18,023 bases of DNA from Bacteroidales bacterium UBA1223 (GTDB lineage Bacteria; Bacteroidota; Bacteroidia; Bacteroidales; P3), in contig DBXB01000050.1 of the NCBI GenBank assembly GCA_002309155.1, positions 1,023 through 19,045 of the forward strand. The letters are read 5' to 3'. The position numbers and the translations under genes were made by a program. Shown one piece after another: positions 7,148 to 14,679 of the stretch (positions are counted from its first letter, which is position 1; each line of letters opens with the position of its first letter). Below the pieces are notes generated by a model. That model searched no databases, was not told the origin of the DNA, and saw only the letters and a program-made list of their open reading frames with translations.

Positions 7148-7972
7148 CTATAGAGTGAAGAAGCCCTTGAAACGTTCCAGAGTCTGCTCGATACGTTGTT
7201 TATCCTTGAAGTACTCGTATGTGCTTACTTTCAGTTCGACGGTAGCCTCTTCATCGCAAAATACGGTGCCATGAGGATGCATCTGAAGCATACTTGATGT
7301 CCACATGTGGTTCACGCCGGTCTCAATCATGTGATGCAGGGCACGGGCCTTCTTGGGACCATTGCAGAGGATGAGGACCTCACGGGCATCCATCACTGTA
7401 CCCACACCGACAGTAAGAGCCTGTTTTGGAACCAAGTTCACATCGTTGTTGAAGAAACGGCAGTTCGCCTGAATGGTATCTGTTGTAAGAGTCTTGATAC
7501 GAGTGCGGCTGGCAAGGGAGCTGCCAGGCTCGTTGAAGGCTATGTGACCGTCAGGACCAACACCGCCCATGAACAGGTCGATGCCGCCAGCTTGGGCGAT
7601 CATTTCCTCATAATGCTCACACTCGGCTTTTAGGTCGGGAGCATTTCCGTTGAGGATATGGACATTCTCGGGACGGATGTCTATGTGGCTGAAGAAGTTG
7701 GTCCACATAAAACTGTGATAACTCTCGGGGTGCTCTTCGGGCAGACCGACATACTCGTCCATGTTGAATGTGACAACATTCTGGAAACTGATCAGTCCGG
7801 CTTTGTTCAATTTAGCCAAATGCTGATAAAGTCCGATGGGTGAACTACCTGTGGGGCATCCTAGGACAAAAGGATGGTCCGCAGTGGGTTTAAAATCGAC
7901 GATTTTTTTAGCCACATAATTAGCGGCCGACACTGACATCTCGTCATAGTCATTTGCAATAAGTACGCGCAT
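7148..7972 (-). CDS. nagB: Glucosamine-6-phosphate deaminase
   Basis: Converts glucosamine-6-phosphate to fructose-6-phosphate and ammonia in the cytoplasm, linking amino-sugar breakdown to glycolysis. 274 residues against 266 in Escherichia coli, and the numbering coincides: Asp72 (FNMDEYVGL), Asp141, His143 and Glu148 (GPDGHIAFNEPG) are the catalytic residues. PTGSSPIGLY at 40-49 is the phosphate loop. Ser151, Ser152, Arg158, Lys160 and Tyr254, which form the N-acetylglucosamine-6-phosphate allosteric site of the E. coli enzyme, are all present. Start is the ATG at 7972; no consensus promoter was seen, and an R4 module with CAATTCACCAT lies about 26 bases upstream. No nagA or GlcNAc transporter is in the window. 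Confidence 0.96.
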   Translation of the reverse strand: MRVLIANDYDEMSVSAANYVAKKIVDFKPTADHPFVLGCPTGSSPIGLYQHLAKLNKAGLISFQNVVTFNMDEYVGLPEEHPESYHSFMWTNFFSHIDIRPENVHILNGNAPDLKAECEHYEEMIAQAGGIDLFMGGVGPDGHIAFNEPGSSLASRTRIKTLTTDTIQANCRFFNNDVNLVPKQALTVGVGTVMDAREVLILCNGPKKARALHHMIETGVNHMWTSSMLQMHPHGTVFCDEEATVELKVSTYEYFKDKQRIEQTLERFKGFFTL

Positions 7973-7998
7973 AAATTGAAATGATTAATTATTAATAT

Positions 7999-8066
7999 AT
8001 GGTGAATTGTTGATTCGTTGATACGTTGATATGAAAAAGGTCACGGGTCACAGATCACGGGTCACG
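7999..8066. repeat. R4 (inverted) plus R5 arrays upstream of nagB
   Basis: ATGGTGAATT at 7999-8008 is followed by three 8-nt units at 8009-8032 (GTTGATTC, GTTGATAC, GTTGATAT), then after a short gap by four 7-nt units at 8039-8066 (GGTCACG, GGTCACA, GATCACG, GGTCACG). Both arrays keep exact register. Confidence 0.85.
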
Positions 8067-8079
8067 GAGTTGGTATCTG

Positions 8080-8159
8080 AAGTTAAGGTTTTTCGCTTGA
8101 TTTGATTTATTTCTTAGGTGCTCAAAGCCTGCAGAGCAGGCAGAAAGTTAAAGTTAAGG
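8080..8159. repeat. Diverged copy of hairpin module E
   Basis: AAGTTAAGG, a T-rich tract, then GGTGCTCAAA and the perfect hairpin GCCTGC-AGA-GCAGGC (8127-8141), followed by AAAGTTAAAGTTAAGG. The order (R2-like words, T-rich tract, GGTG, hairpin, R2-like words) matches the E copies at 6973-7020 and 13622-13690, but stem and loop sequences differ. It ends at the recQ stop codon. Confidence 0.6.
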
Positions 8160-10367
8160 TTAGAACCCTTCGGCAGTAAGGAACTTAATTCGCATAAGTC
8201 TAATCTCCTCATGGGTATAGTCGGGGTCGTCAGAGAACTCCTCGTAAGCATCCTCCAGTGAGTCGTTCTCAGCTTCGTGCCAGTAATCGAGTAACACCTC
8301 CTGGTGTTCCTGTTCGATATTGGCGTCAATATAGTAGTCGATGTTAAGTTTTGTGCCCGACGAGAGGATATGCTCCATCTCGGTGATAAGATCTTCCATG
8401 CTGATGCCTTTACCCTGGGCGATATCCTCGAGAGGCATCTGTCTGTCGATAGACTTTATGATGTAAACTTTCAGTCCTGATTTATTGATTGCCGATTTGA
8501 CAACAATATCCTGAGGCCGTTCTATCTCGTTTTCCTCAACATACCGTTTTATAAGTTCGACGAATGGTTGTCCGTTGCGTTGAGCTTTGGCTATTCCGAC
8601 ACCTGTACATCGGCTCAGTTCATCTATGGTGCATGGATATTGTATGGTCATATCCTTGAGCGAGCGGTCTTCGAAGATGACATACGGCGCCAAGTTCTCT
8701 TTCTGCGCTATTGACCGCAACAGACCCTTCAACTGAATATAGAGCGTCTCGTCTCCTGCCGCCGAACCGCCGCCACCAACAGATAAGTCTTCGTCGTCTT
8801 CGTTGGCAGTGTTGGTATAATCGTGGTCGCATGGAACCATCAGGGTGTAGGGATTCTTCAAATATTTGAATCCCGCAGGAGTTATTTTTAGTACGCCGAA
8901 CTGCTCAATCTCCTTCACCAACAACTTCTCTATCACAGCATGGCGTATCACAGCCTTCCAATAGAGCTCACTACGGTCGGTACCCTTGCCAAACTGCTCG
9001 AGAAGGTTGTGCTTATATATCCTTGTGTGGGCGTTGGAACGTCCCAGGATGACATCGACTATCTCCTGCGACTTGAAGGCCTGTTTCATCGCCAGGATTG
9101 TCTCGATGACATAGACCATATCCTCACGTGTCTCTATTCTTGGTTTGGGATGCAGACAGTTGTCGCAGTTTCCGCAGTTGGGTTGGTCGTACTCCTCGCC
9201 GAAATAGCGTAGAAGATTCATTCTCCGGCACATGGAACTCTCGGCATACGAGACTATCTCCTGAACCAGCTGACGCGCCATCTCCTGCTCAGTGATGTTC
9301 TTGTCGACAAAGAACTTGTTGAGTCTTTCGACATCATGCTCAGAATAGAAAGCGATGCATTTACCCTCTCCGCCGTCACGACCAGCGCGGCCTGTCTCTT
9401 GATAATATCCCTCGAGACTTTTGGGAATGTCATAATGTATTACAAATCTTACGTCAGGTTTGTCAATACCCATGCCGAAGGCGATGGTGGCGACGATGAC
9501 GTCGACCTCCTCCATCAAGAACTTGTCCTGGTTCTCGGCACGGGTCTTGGAATCCAGTCCGGCATGATAAGGAAGAGCCTTGATTCCGTTGAGGACCATC
9601 AACTCCGCCAGATCTTCCACCCTTTTACGAGTCAGACAGTAGACGATGCCGCTCTTGCCGCTGTTCTCTTTGATGAATTTTATTATTTCCTTGTGAAGCT
9701 GGAGTGTCTGCGCTGGTTTGGGACGCACCTCATAATACAGGTTAGGCCGGTTAAAACTGGAGACAAAGATTTGGGCTGACTCCATCTGCAGGTTCTTGAT
9801 GATGTCCTGCTGAACTTTGGGAGTAGCTGAGGCTGTCAATGTCAGCAGAGGCACATTGCCGTTAATCTGGTTGATGGCGCTACGCAGCCGGCGGTATTCG
9901 GGACGGAAGTCATGCCCCCATTCGGATATACAATGAGCTTCGTCGACTGCAAAGAAAGATATCTTGAGTTGTTTAAGAAAATCTATCGTCTCCTCCTTGG
10001 AGAGTGTCTCGGGCGCCACATATAGCAACTTGGTGCCTCCGCGTAGCAGATCTTCCTTGACCTCGGTTATCTGCTGTTTGTTCAGCGAGGAGTTGAGAAA
10101 ATGGGCCACAGCGTCACGCCCTGAGGTGTAACGAACTGCATCCACCTGGTTCTTCATCAATGCAATAAGTGGGGATACAACTATGGCGGTACCCGACAGA
10201 AGCATGGCAGGAAGCTGATAGCAGAGGGATTTGCCACCACCGGTAGGCATAATTACAAAGGTGTCATTACCAGCAAGAAGACTCTGTATAATCTTCTCCT
10301 GGTCGCCTTTGAAATTGTCAAAGCCGAAAATGTCCTTTAGTTTTTGACGTAGATTTATGTCAGTCAT
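8160..10367 (-). CDS. recQ: ATP-dependent DNA helicase RecQ
   Basis: 3'-5' DNA helicase for recombination and stalled-fork repair. Domains (ATG at 10367, 735 aa): helicase core 1-340 with TGGGKS (Lys46), DEAH (142-145), TASAT (178-182) and QETGRAGRDG (323-332); zinc-binding Cys380, Cys398, Cys401 and Cys404; RQC winged helix about 410-510; an acidic then glycine-rich linker 521-540; HRDC domain about 541-612; and a C-terminal extension of about 120 residues absent from the 609-residue Escherichia coli protein. The extension contains a possible helix-turn-helix (QMPLEDIAQGKGISMEDLI) and an acidic stretch. An in-frame TTG sits one codon upstream, but the ATG is preferred. Divergent from kdsD, with only 69 bases between the starts. 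Confidence 0.96.
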   Translation of the reverse strand: MTDINLRQKLKDIFGFDNFKGDQEKIIQSLLAGNDTFVIMPTGGGKSLCYQLPAMLLSGTAIVVSPLIALMKNQVDAVRYTSGRDAVAHFLNSSLNKQQITEVKEDLLRGGTKLLYVAPETLSKEETIDFLKQLKISFFAVDEAHCISEWGHDFRPEYRRLRSAINQINGNVPLLTLTASATPKVQQDIIKNLQMESAQIFVSSFNRPNLYYEVRPKPAQTLQLHKEIIKFIKENSGKSGIVYCLTRKRVEDLAELMVLNGIKALPYHAGLDSKTRAENQDKFLMEEVDVIVATIAFGMGIDKPDVRFVIHYDIPKSLEGYYQETGRAGRDGGEGKCIAFYSEHDVERLNKFFVDKNITEQEMARQLVQEIVSYAESSMCRRMNLLRYFGEEYDQPNCGNCDNCLHPKPRIETREDMVYVIETILAMKQAFKSQEIVDVILGRSNAHTRIYKHNLLEQFGKGTDRSELYWKAVIRHAVIEKLLVKEIEQFGVLKITPAGFKYLKNPYTLMVPCDHDYTNTANEDDEDLSVGGGGSAAGDETLYIQLKGLLRSIAQKENLAPYVIFEDRSLKDMTIQYPCTIDELSRCTGVGIAKAQRNGQPFVELIKRYVEENEIERPQDIVVKSAINKSGLKVYIIKSIDRQMPLEDIAQGKGISMEDLITEMEHILSSGTKLNIDYYIDANIEQEHQEVLLDYWHEAENDSLEDAYEEFSDDPDYTHEEIRLMRIKFLTAEGF

Positions 10368-10418
10368 CAAATACTTTTCTTAAAAAAGTAACGTTAATTG
10401 TTATCGGCAATAGATTTA

Positions 10419-10426
10419 CAAAGTTA
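10419..10426 (-). promoter_or_regulatory. Possible -7 element for recQ
   Basis: On the minus strand TAACTTTG matches the Bacteroidota TAnnTTTG box exactly, and would give a leader of roughly 45 bases. The -33 box is imperfect: a TTTC at 10447-10444 with a 17-base spacer is the best candidate. If real, the upstream half overlaps the first codons of kdsD. Confidence 0.4.
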
Positions 10427-10436
10427 CTAATTTTTT

Positions 10437-11438
10437 TTGAAACGAAACCATTTTTTCACATTGAAATCCGTAGAAGAATTAAAAAATATTGCTTATCAGG
10501 TAATTGAAGACGAGAAAAAAGCTCTTGACCAACTACATGATAATATTGACGACAGTTTTGCCAATGCCGTCAAAACAATTTTTTCATCAAAAGGCAGAGT
10601 GATAGTCACCGGCATTGGAAAGAGTGCCAATATAGCTTCAAAAATCGTCTCCACATTTAATTCCACCGGCACTCCTGCAATTTTCCTTCATGCCGCCGAC
10701 GCCATCCACGGCGACCTTGGCATGGTTCAGACTGACGATGTGGTCATCTGCTTGTCAAAAAGCGGCAACACCCCGGAAATCAAAGTCTTGGTACCTCTGC
10801 TGAAAAACCTGTGCAGCTCTCTTATCGCCATAGTGGGCAACACCGGCTCATTCCTTGCCGACCATGCAGACATAGTGCTGAATTCGTATGTGGAGCGCGA
10901 GGCGTGTCCCAATAATCTGGCACCCACCACATCCACCACAGCCCAGCTGGTGATGGGTGATGCTCTGGCGGTGGCTCTTATGGAGTGCCGCAATTTCTCC
11001 GCTGAGGATTTTGCGCGTTATCACCCCGGCGGAGCACTGGGCAAGAAACTATACCTTCATGTCGACGACTTGTACCGTGAGAATGAGCGTCCTATGGTCA
11101 CCCCAGACACCTCACTCCGCGACACGATATTGGAGATGACATCAAAATGTCTGGGATGCACGGTGGTTGTCGACAACAAAACAGACAAGAATATTTTGGG
11201 AATTATATGCGACGGCGACCTGAGACGTATGATGCGCAAGTACGACAATCCCGACCTGCTCAAGGCCGCTGACATCATGACCCGCAACCCAAAGACAATA
11301 CTCCCTGCCGACTATGCCGTAAAAGCTCTCAACATAATGCGTTCCAATGCCATAACACAACTCGTCGTCACCGACGACAACGGGTGCTTCCTCGGCATCC
11401 TTCACATACATGACATTCTCCGCGAAGGAATTATATAA
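10437..11438 (+). CDS. kdsD: Arabinose-5-phosphate isomerase (KpsF/GutQ family)
   Basis: Converts ribulose-5-phosphate to arabinose-5-phosphate, the first step toward KDO for the LPS inner core; cytoplasmic. SIS domain about 40-200, then two CBS domains (about 208-268 and 272-333). Residues known to be catalytic in Escherichia coli KdsD (Lys59, His88, Glu111, Glu152, His193) appear here at 62, 91, 114, 155 and 196, a constant offset of three. There is no in-frame ATG: a stop lies at 10428-10430 and the first Met codons are deep in the domain. The start must therefore be TTG at 10437 (333 aa, used here) or TTG at 10461 (325 aa). Next on this strand is lptB, so LPS sugar synthesis and LPS export are side by side. 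Confidence 0.93.
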   Translation: MKRNHFFTLKSVEELKNIAYQVIEDEKKALDQLHDNIDDSFANAVKTIFSSKGRVIVTGIGKSANIASKIVSTFNSTGTPAIFLHAADAIHGDLGMVQTDDVVICLSKSGNTPEIKVLVPLLKNLCSSLIAIVGNTGSFLADHADIVLNSYVEREACPNNLAPTTSTTAQLVMGDALAVALMECRNFSAEDFARYHPGGALGKKLYLHVDDLYRENERPMVTPDTSLRDTILEMTSKCLGCTVVVDNKTDKNILGIICDGDLRRMMRKYDNPDLLKAADIMTRNPKTILPADYAVKALNIMRSNAITQLVVTDDNGCFLGILHIHDILREGII

Positions 11439-11440
11439 TA

Positions 11441-11578
11441 ATGGTGAATTGTTGATACGTTGATATGTTGATATGGTATTTCGTTTAATCGATTAATCGT
11501 TAAATCGAAATCATTTGTCCCTTAACTCCCTTTAACTCCCCTTAACTTCCCTTAACTCCTTAAAACTTTAAACTCCCA
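11441..11578 (-). repeat. Most complete composite repeat, R1-R2-R3-R4 (inverted)
   Basis: Read on the minus strand the order is R1, R2, R3, R4. On the plus strand it runs ATGGTGAATT (11441-11450), three 8-nt R4 units (11451-11474), R3 (11479-11521, including TTTCGTTTAATCG and CGAAATCATTTGT), four R2 units in exact 10-nt register (11522-11561, TTAACTCCCC type) and a short R1 tract (to 11578). It starts three bases after the kdsD stop and ends 20 bases before the lptB ATG. Confidence 0.88.
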
Positions 11579-11597
11579 CTTTATTTTACATTGAGCT

Positions 11598-12350
11598 ATG
11601 GAACTTAGAACAGAGAAAGTCGTGAAACGCTACCGCCAGCGCACCGTCGTTAAAGAAGTGTCGGTAAGCGTGAAACAAGGTGAAATAGTAGGTCTGCTAG
11701 GTCCCAACGGTGCCGGCAAGACAACCACATTTTACATGATTGTGGGAATCATCAAACCCAATGCCGGTAAAGTGTTTCTCGACGATACAGAGATTACAGG
11801 TATGCCCATGTACCGTCGCGCCCAGATGGGTGTCGGCTATCTGGCTCAGGAAGCCTCTGTCTTCAGACAGATGACCGTGGCTGACAACATCATGGCAGTG
11901 CTGGAATTTCACAAAGAGTGGAACCGTGAACAGCGCCGCGAGCGTCTTGAGAACCTCCTTGACGAGTTTGGACTGCAGAAGATACGCAACAGCAAAGGCA
12001 TACAACTTAGTGGCGGAGAGAGACGACGCACTGAGATTGCCAGGGCACTTGCCAACAATCCCAATTTCCTGTTGCTCGACGAGCCTTTTGCGGGCGTCGA
12101 CCCCATAGCGGTCCAAGACATCCAGGATATTGTCGCACACTTGAAGGAAAAGAATATCGGGATATTGATTACCGACCACAATGTCAACGAGACGCTCCGT
12201 ATCACCGACAGGGCCTATCTGCTTTACGAGGGTTCGGTACTGCACCACGGCATCCCCGAAGAGATGGCTAACGACCCTGATGTAAGGGATAAATACCTGG
12301 GACGCGACTTTGAATGGCACGGCAGGAAAAGAACTCAGAAACTAACCTGA
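11598..12350 (+). CDS. lptB: LPS export ABC transporter ATP-binding protein
   Basis: ATPase of the LptB2FG complex that pulls lipopolysaccharide out of the inner membrane toward the outer membrane; cytoplasmic face. 250 residues against 241 in Escherichia coli. Walker A GPNGAGKTTT (Lys41), Q-loop YLAQEASVFRQMTV (Gln84), signature LSGGE (137-141), Walker B FLLLDEP (Asp161, catalytic Glu162) and His194 in ITDHNV. The wording 'GVGYLAQEASVFR' is diagnostic of LptB among ABC ATPases. The ATG at 11598 is the natural start. Its last 9 bases overlap the end of tatC, which runs in the opposite direction. Partners LptF, LptG, LptC and LptA are not in the window. Confidence 0.95.
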   Translation: MELRTEKVVKRYRQRTVVKEVSVSVKQGEIVGLLGPNGAGKTTTFYMIVGIIKPNAGKVFLDDTEITGMPMYRRAQMGVGYLAQEASVFRQMTVADNIMAVLEFHKEWNREQRRERLENLLDEFGLQKIRNSKGIQLSGGERRRTEIARALANNPNFLLLDEPFAGVDPIAVQDIQDIVAHLKEKNIGILITDHNVNETLRITDRAYLLYEGSVLHHGIPEEMANDPDVRDKYLGRDFEWHGRKRTQKLT

Positions 12351-13136
12351 GACTCTCCTCTCCATGCCTCGCTCCACCCTGCGGACCACACGTACTGAGA
12401 ATTCATACAGCAGATAAAGAGGCAAAGCCACCAGACACATGGTGAAGACATCCGTCGACGGCGTGATGAAAGCCGCCAGAACCAATGTCAACACCACTGC
12501 CACTTTTCTGTATTTCGACAGTAACTTCGACTTCAGCACCCCTATCCGTGCGAAGAAATACGCCACTACAGGCATCTCAAACACCAAGCCCATGGTCAAC
12601 AGCAATCCCATAAAGGTGCTGATATATGAACTGAGCGAGATCTGGTTTACTATCCGCTCACTGACTTGGTAGTTGCCAAGAAAATTATAAGTCAAAGGAA
12701 ATATCAGGAAATACGACAGCGCCAAACCGAGGAAGAACTGGAAAAAGAACGCCGTCACAGCAAGTTTAGCCACTCGGCGCTCCTTGTTATACAACGCCGG
12801 TTTCACAAACAACCATGCTTCAGTTATAAGATATGGCATTGCCACCACTGCGGCGAGATACACTGACACACTCAGATGTGTCATCAACTGCGATGACAGG
12901 TTGATGTTAATCATCTCTATCTCGCCAATTGCAGGACACAGTCCAGCGATTCCTACCGCATTGCCCAACCAGCACATAGCACGGTAAGTGATGAAATCAC
13001 TGCAACACGGAGCCAGAATAATACCCTCAAAAACAAAGTCCTTGAAGCAGAAGACGGCCACCGCAAGACCGAACACCACAACAAGGCACCTTATCAGCAC
13101 CCAGCGCAGCACCTCCAAGTGCCCCCAGAAATTCAT
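12342..13136 (-). CDS. tatC: Sec-independent protein translocase TatC
   Basis: Six-helix inner-membrane receptor for folded Tat substrates; recognises the twin-arginine signal. 264 residues. Family marks: FWGHLEVLRWVL at the N-terminus (3-14), a long periplasmic first loop rich in Cys, WLFVKPALYNKERR before helix 3, the FLGLALSYFLIFPL and GLVFEMPVV helices, and ITPSTDVFTM near the end. The second acidic residue of the usual H-L-(D/I)-E-L-R motif is Val here, with Glu one position earlier. Its ATG lies three bases after the tatA stop, so the pair is one transcript. The gene end overlaps lptB by 9 bases, convergently. Confidence 0.95.
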   Translation of the reverse strand: MNFWGHLEVLRWVLIRCLVVVFGLAVAVFCFKDFVFEGIILAPCCSDFITYRAMCWLGNAVGIAGLCPAIGEIEMININLSSQLMTHLSVSVYLAAVVAMPYLITEAWLFVKPALYNKERRVAKLAVTAFFFQFFLGLALSYFLIFPLTYNFLGNYQVSERIVNQISLSSYISTFMGLLLTMGLVFEMPVVAYFFARIGVLKSKLLSKYRKVAVVLTLVLAAFITPSTDVFTMCLVALPLYLLYEFSVRVVRRVERGMERRVSG

Positions 13137-13139
13137 AGG

Positions 13140-13358
13140 TCAGGACTGTTGCCGATCGTCTTTATGCTCATCGACGGGCTTATCGTCCGAAGCACGCTGA
13201 ATCTCATCATCGACACCGTTCACGGCATTCTTATACTCTTTCACTCCCTTGCCGAGACCACGCATCAATTCGGGAATCTTGCGACCTCCGAACAATACCA
13301 AAACAATCAACAGGATTATTAATATCTCCTGACCACCAATAATTCCTAACAGATTCAT
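13140..13358 (-). CDS. tatA: Twin-arginine translocase TatA/E family subunit
   Basis: Forms the protein-conducting assembly of the Tat system together with TatC. 72 residues: short N-terminal transmembrane helix (about 9-24, GGQEILIILLIVLVLFGG), the hinge FGGRKIPELMRGLGKGVKEYK, then a charged, mostly acidic cytoplasmic tail. No separate TatB is present nearby, so a single TatA-type protein may serve both roles. Eleven bases downstream of pspC and three upstream of tatC. Confidence 0.95.
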   Translation of the reverse strand: MNLLGIIGGQEILIILLIVLVLFGGRKIPELMRGLGKGVKEYKNAVNGVDDEIQRASDDKPVDEHKDDRQQS

Positions 13359-13369
13359 AATTATTTATT

Positions 13370-13576
13370 TTAACGTTCCAGTCTGTTATCCTCAGGTGCG
13401 GCGATCCAGATAATGAGATACATCCAGAATCCCAACGAACCGCATATAAGGGCACAGAGAAACAGTATGCGTATCACGGTAGGATCCACATTGAGGTATT
13501 TAGCCACACCTCCGCACACACCGGCGATTCTCCTGTCGGTGGTGCTGCGTGTCAATCTTTTATATCCTTCTTCCAT
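13370..13576 (-). CDS. PspC domain-containing small membrane protein
   Basis: 68-residue inner-membrane protein with one PspC domain: KRLTRSTTDRRIAGVCGGVAKYLNVDPTVIRILFL leads into a hydrophobic segment ending YLIIWIAAPE. In Escherichia coli, PspC is an envelope-stress sensor in the phage-shock system; the stand-alone Bacteroidota proteins are short and their role is not established. It is the first gene of a tight group, 11 bases before tatA, so it is probably co-expressed with the Tat genes. The promoter must lie in the repeat-filled gap upstream, but no consensus was seen. Confidence 0.9.
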   Translation of the reverse strand: MEEGYKRLTRSTTDRRIAGVCGGVAKYLNVDPTVIRILFLCALICGSLGFWMYLIIWIAAPEDNRLER

Positions 13577-13598
13577 AATATTAAGATTAAATTAATTA

Positions 13599-13760
13599 AA
13601 AGGGAGTTAAAGGGGGAAGTTGCTCACTGTATTTATTTATGGTGTTGCCTCATCAAGTTCGGCAGGCGTACCACGCAGCCTTCGGCAAAGGGGAGTTAAA
13701 GGACAAATGATTTCGATTAAACTATTATTCGATTATTTCGATTATTCGATTAAACGAAAT
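13599..13760 (+). repeat. Composite repeat R2-E(with cassette)-R2-R3
   Basis: R2 words at 13599-13621, module E at 13622-13690 (GCTCACTG, T-rich tract, ATGGTGTT, cassette 13645-13673, then CGCAGCC-TTC-GGC with hairpin 13678-13686), R2 again to 13703, then an extended R3 (ACAAATGATTTCG, several CGATTATT/CGATTAAA units, ending CGAAA near 13758). It differs from the E copy at 6973-7020 mainly by the extra 27-29 bases of the cassette. The remainder of the gap to fabD (13761-13794) is AT-rich with no feature. Confidence 0.85.
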
Positions 13761-13794
13761 AACGTATTAACGATAAAAAAACATTTGTAAATTT

Positions 13795-14679
13795 TCAATT
13801 TTCTACAGAATGGGCGTTAGCATTAGCGTCGACTCTCTTTATCATTCCCTGCAGTGCCGTTCCAGGTCCCACCTCGATAAACTCCTCGGCGCCGTCCTTG
13901 AGCATATTCTGCACCGTGGCAGTCCAGCGCACAGGCGAAGTGAGTTGCTTGTTGAGGTTTGCCTTAATCTCCTCGGGATTTATTACTGGCAGTGCACAGA
14001 CATTCTGGTAGCACGGACAAATGGGCTGATGAAATGCCGTCTTCTCTATCGCGGCAGACAGTTCAACACGCGCCGGCTCCATCAGAGGAGAATGGAACGC
14101 TCCACCCACAGCCAGCGGCAAAGCGCGGCCCTTGGCCTCTTTCACCTTTTCACAAGCTTGGTTTATACCTTCAATCGTGCCACTGATGACAAGCTGACCC
14201 GGACAGTTGTAGTTGGCGGCGACAACCACCTCACCCTCAACAGAGGCACAAATGTCCTCGACAGTCTTGTCGTCGAGTTTCAACACCGCCGCCATAGTCG
14301 ACGGGTTGGCTTCACAGCATTTCTGCATAGCGTTGGCACGCGCTATGACCAGACGAAGTCCGTCTTCAAAACTCATGGCTTTGGCAGCCACAAGAGCTGA
14401 GAACTCGCCAAGAGAGTGACCGCCGACCATATCAGGTTGGAACTTGTCGCCCATAAAGGCCGCCAGAATAGTGGAATGCAGGAAGATGGCAGGCTGTGTA
14501 ACCTTGGTCTGCTTCAAGTCCTCCGGAGTGCCGGCGAACATCAGGTCGGTAATACGGAAACCGATAATGTCGTTGGCCGCCTCAAACATGTCACGGCATT
14601 GCTTATTGTTGTCGTATAGGTCTTTGCCCATTCCTACAAACTGGGCTCCCTGACCAGGGAATACATATGCTTTTTTCAT
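13795..14679 (-). CDS. fabD: Malonyl-CoA:ACP transacylase
   Basis: Moves the malonyl group from coenzyme A to acyl carrier protein, feeding fatty-acid elongation; cytoplasmic. 294 residues, normal for FabD. GQGAQ (9-13) forms the oxyanion hole, GHSLGE (87-92) holds the nucleophile Ser89, Arg114 (RANAMQ) binds the malonyl carboxylate and His196 (GAFHSPLM) completes the dyad; these correspond to Ser92, Arg117 and His201 in Escherichia coli. Its ATG shares bases with the TGA of the flippase gene (ATGA overlap, 14676-14679), so translation is probably coupled. Followed by a repeat-filled gap before pspC on the same strand. Confidence 0.96.
   Translation of the reverse strand: MKKAYVFPGQGAQFVGMGKDLYDNNKQCRDMFEAANDIIGFRITDLMFAGTPEDLKQTKVTQPAIFLHSTILAAFMGDKFQPDMVGGHSLGEFSALVAAKAMSFEDGLRLVIARANAMQKCCEANPSTMAAVLKLDDKTVEDICASVEGEVVVAANYNCPGQLVISGTIEGINQACEKVKEAKGRALPLAVGGAFHSPLMEPARVELSAAIEKTAFHQPICPCYQNVCALPVINPEEIKANLNKQLTSPVRWTATVQNMLKDGAEEFIEVGPGTALQGMIKRVDANANAHSVEN

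Noticed and set aside
7077..7274. 65-codon plus-strand frame starting in the R5 array
   Set aside because: It begins in repeat sequence and then runs antisense to nagB; no family resemblance.
8114..8329. 71-codon minus-strand frame covering the E hairpin
   Set aside because: It overlaps the recQ C-terminus in another frame; recQ is certain and the tail is repeat-derived.
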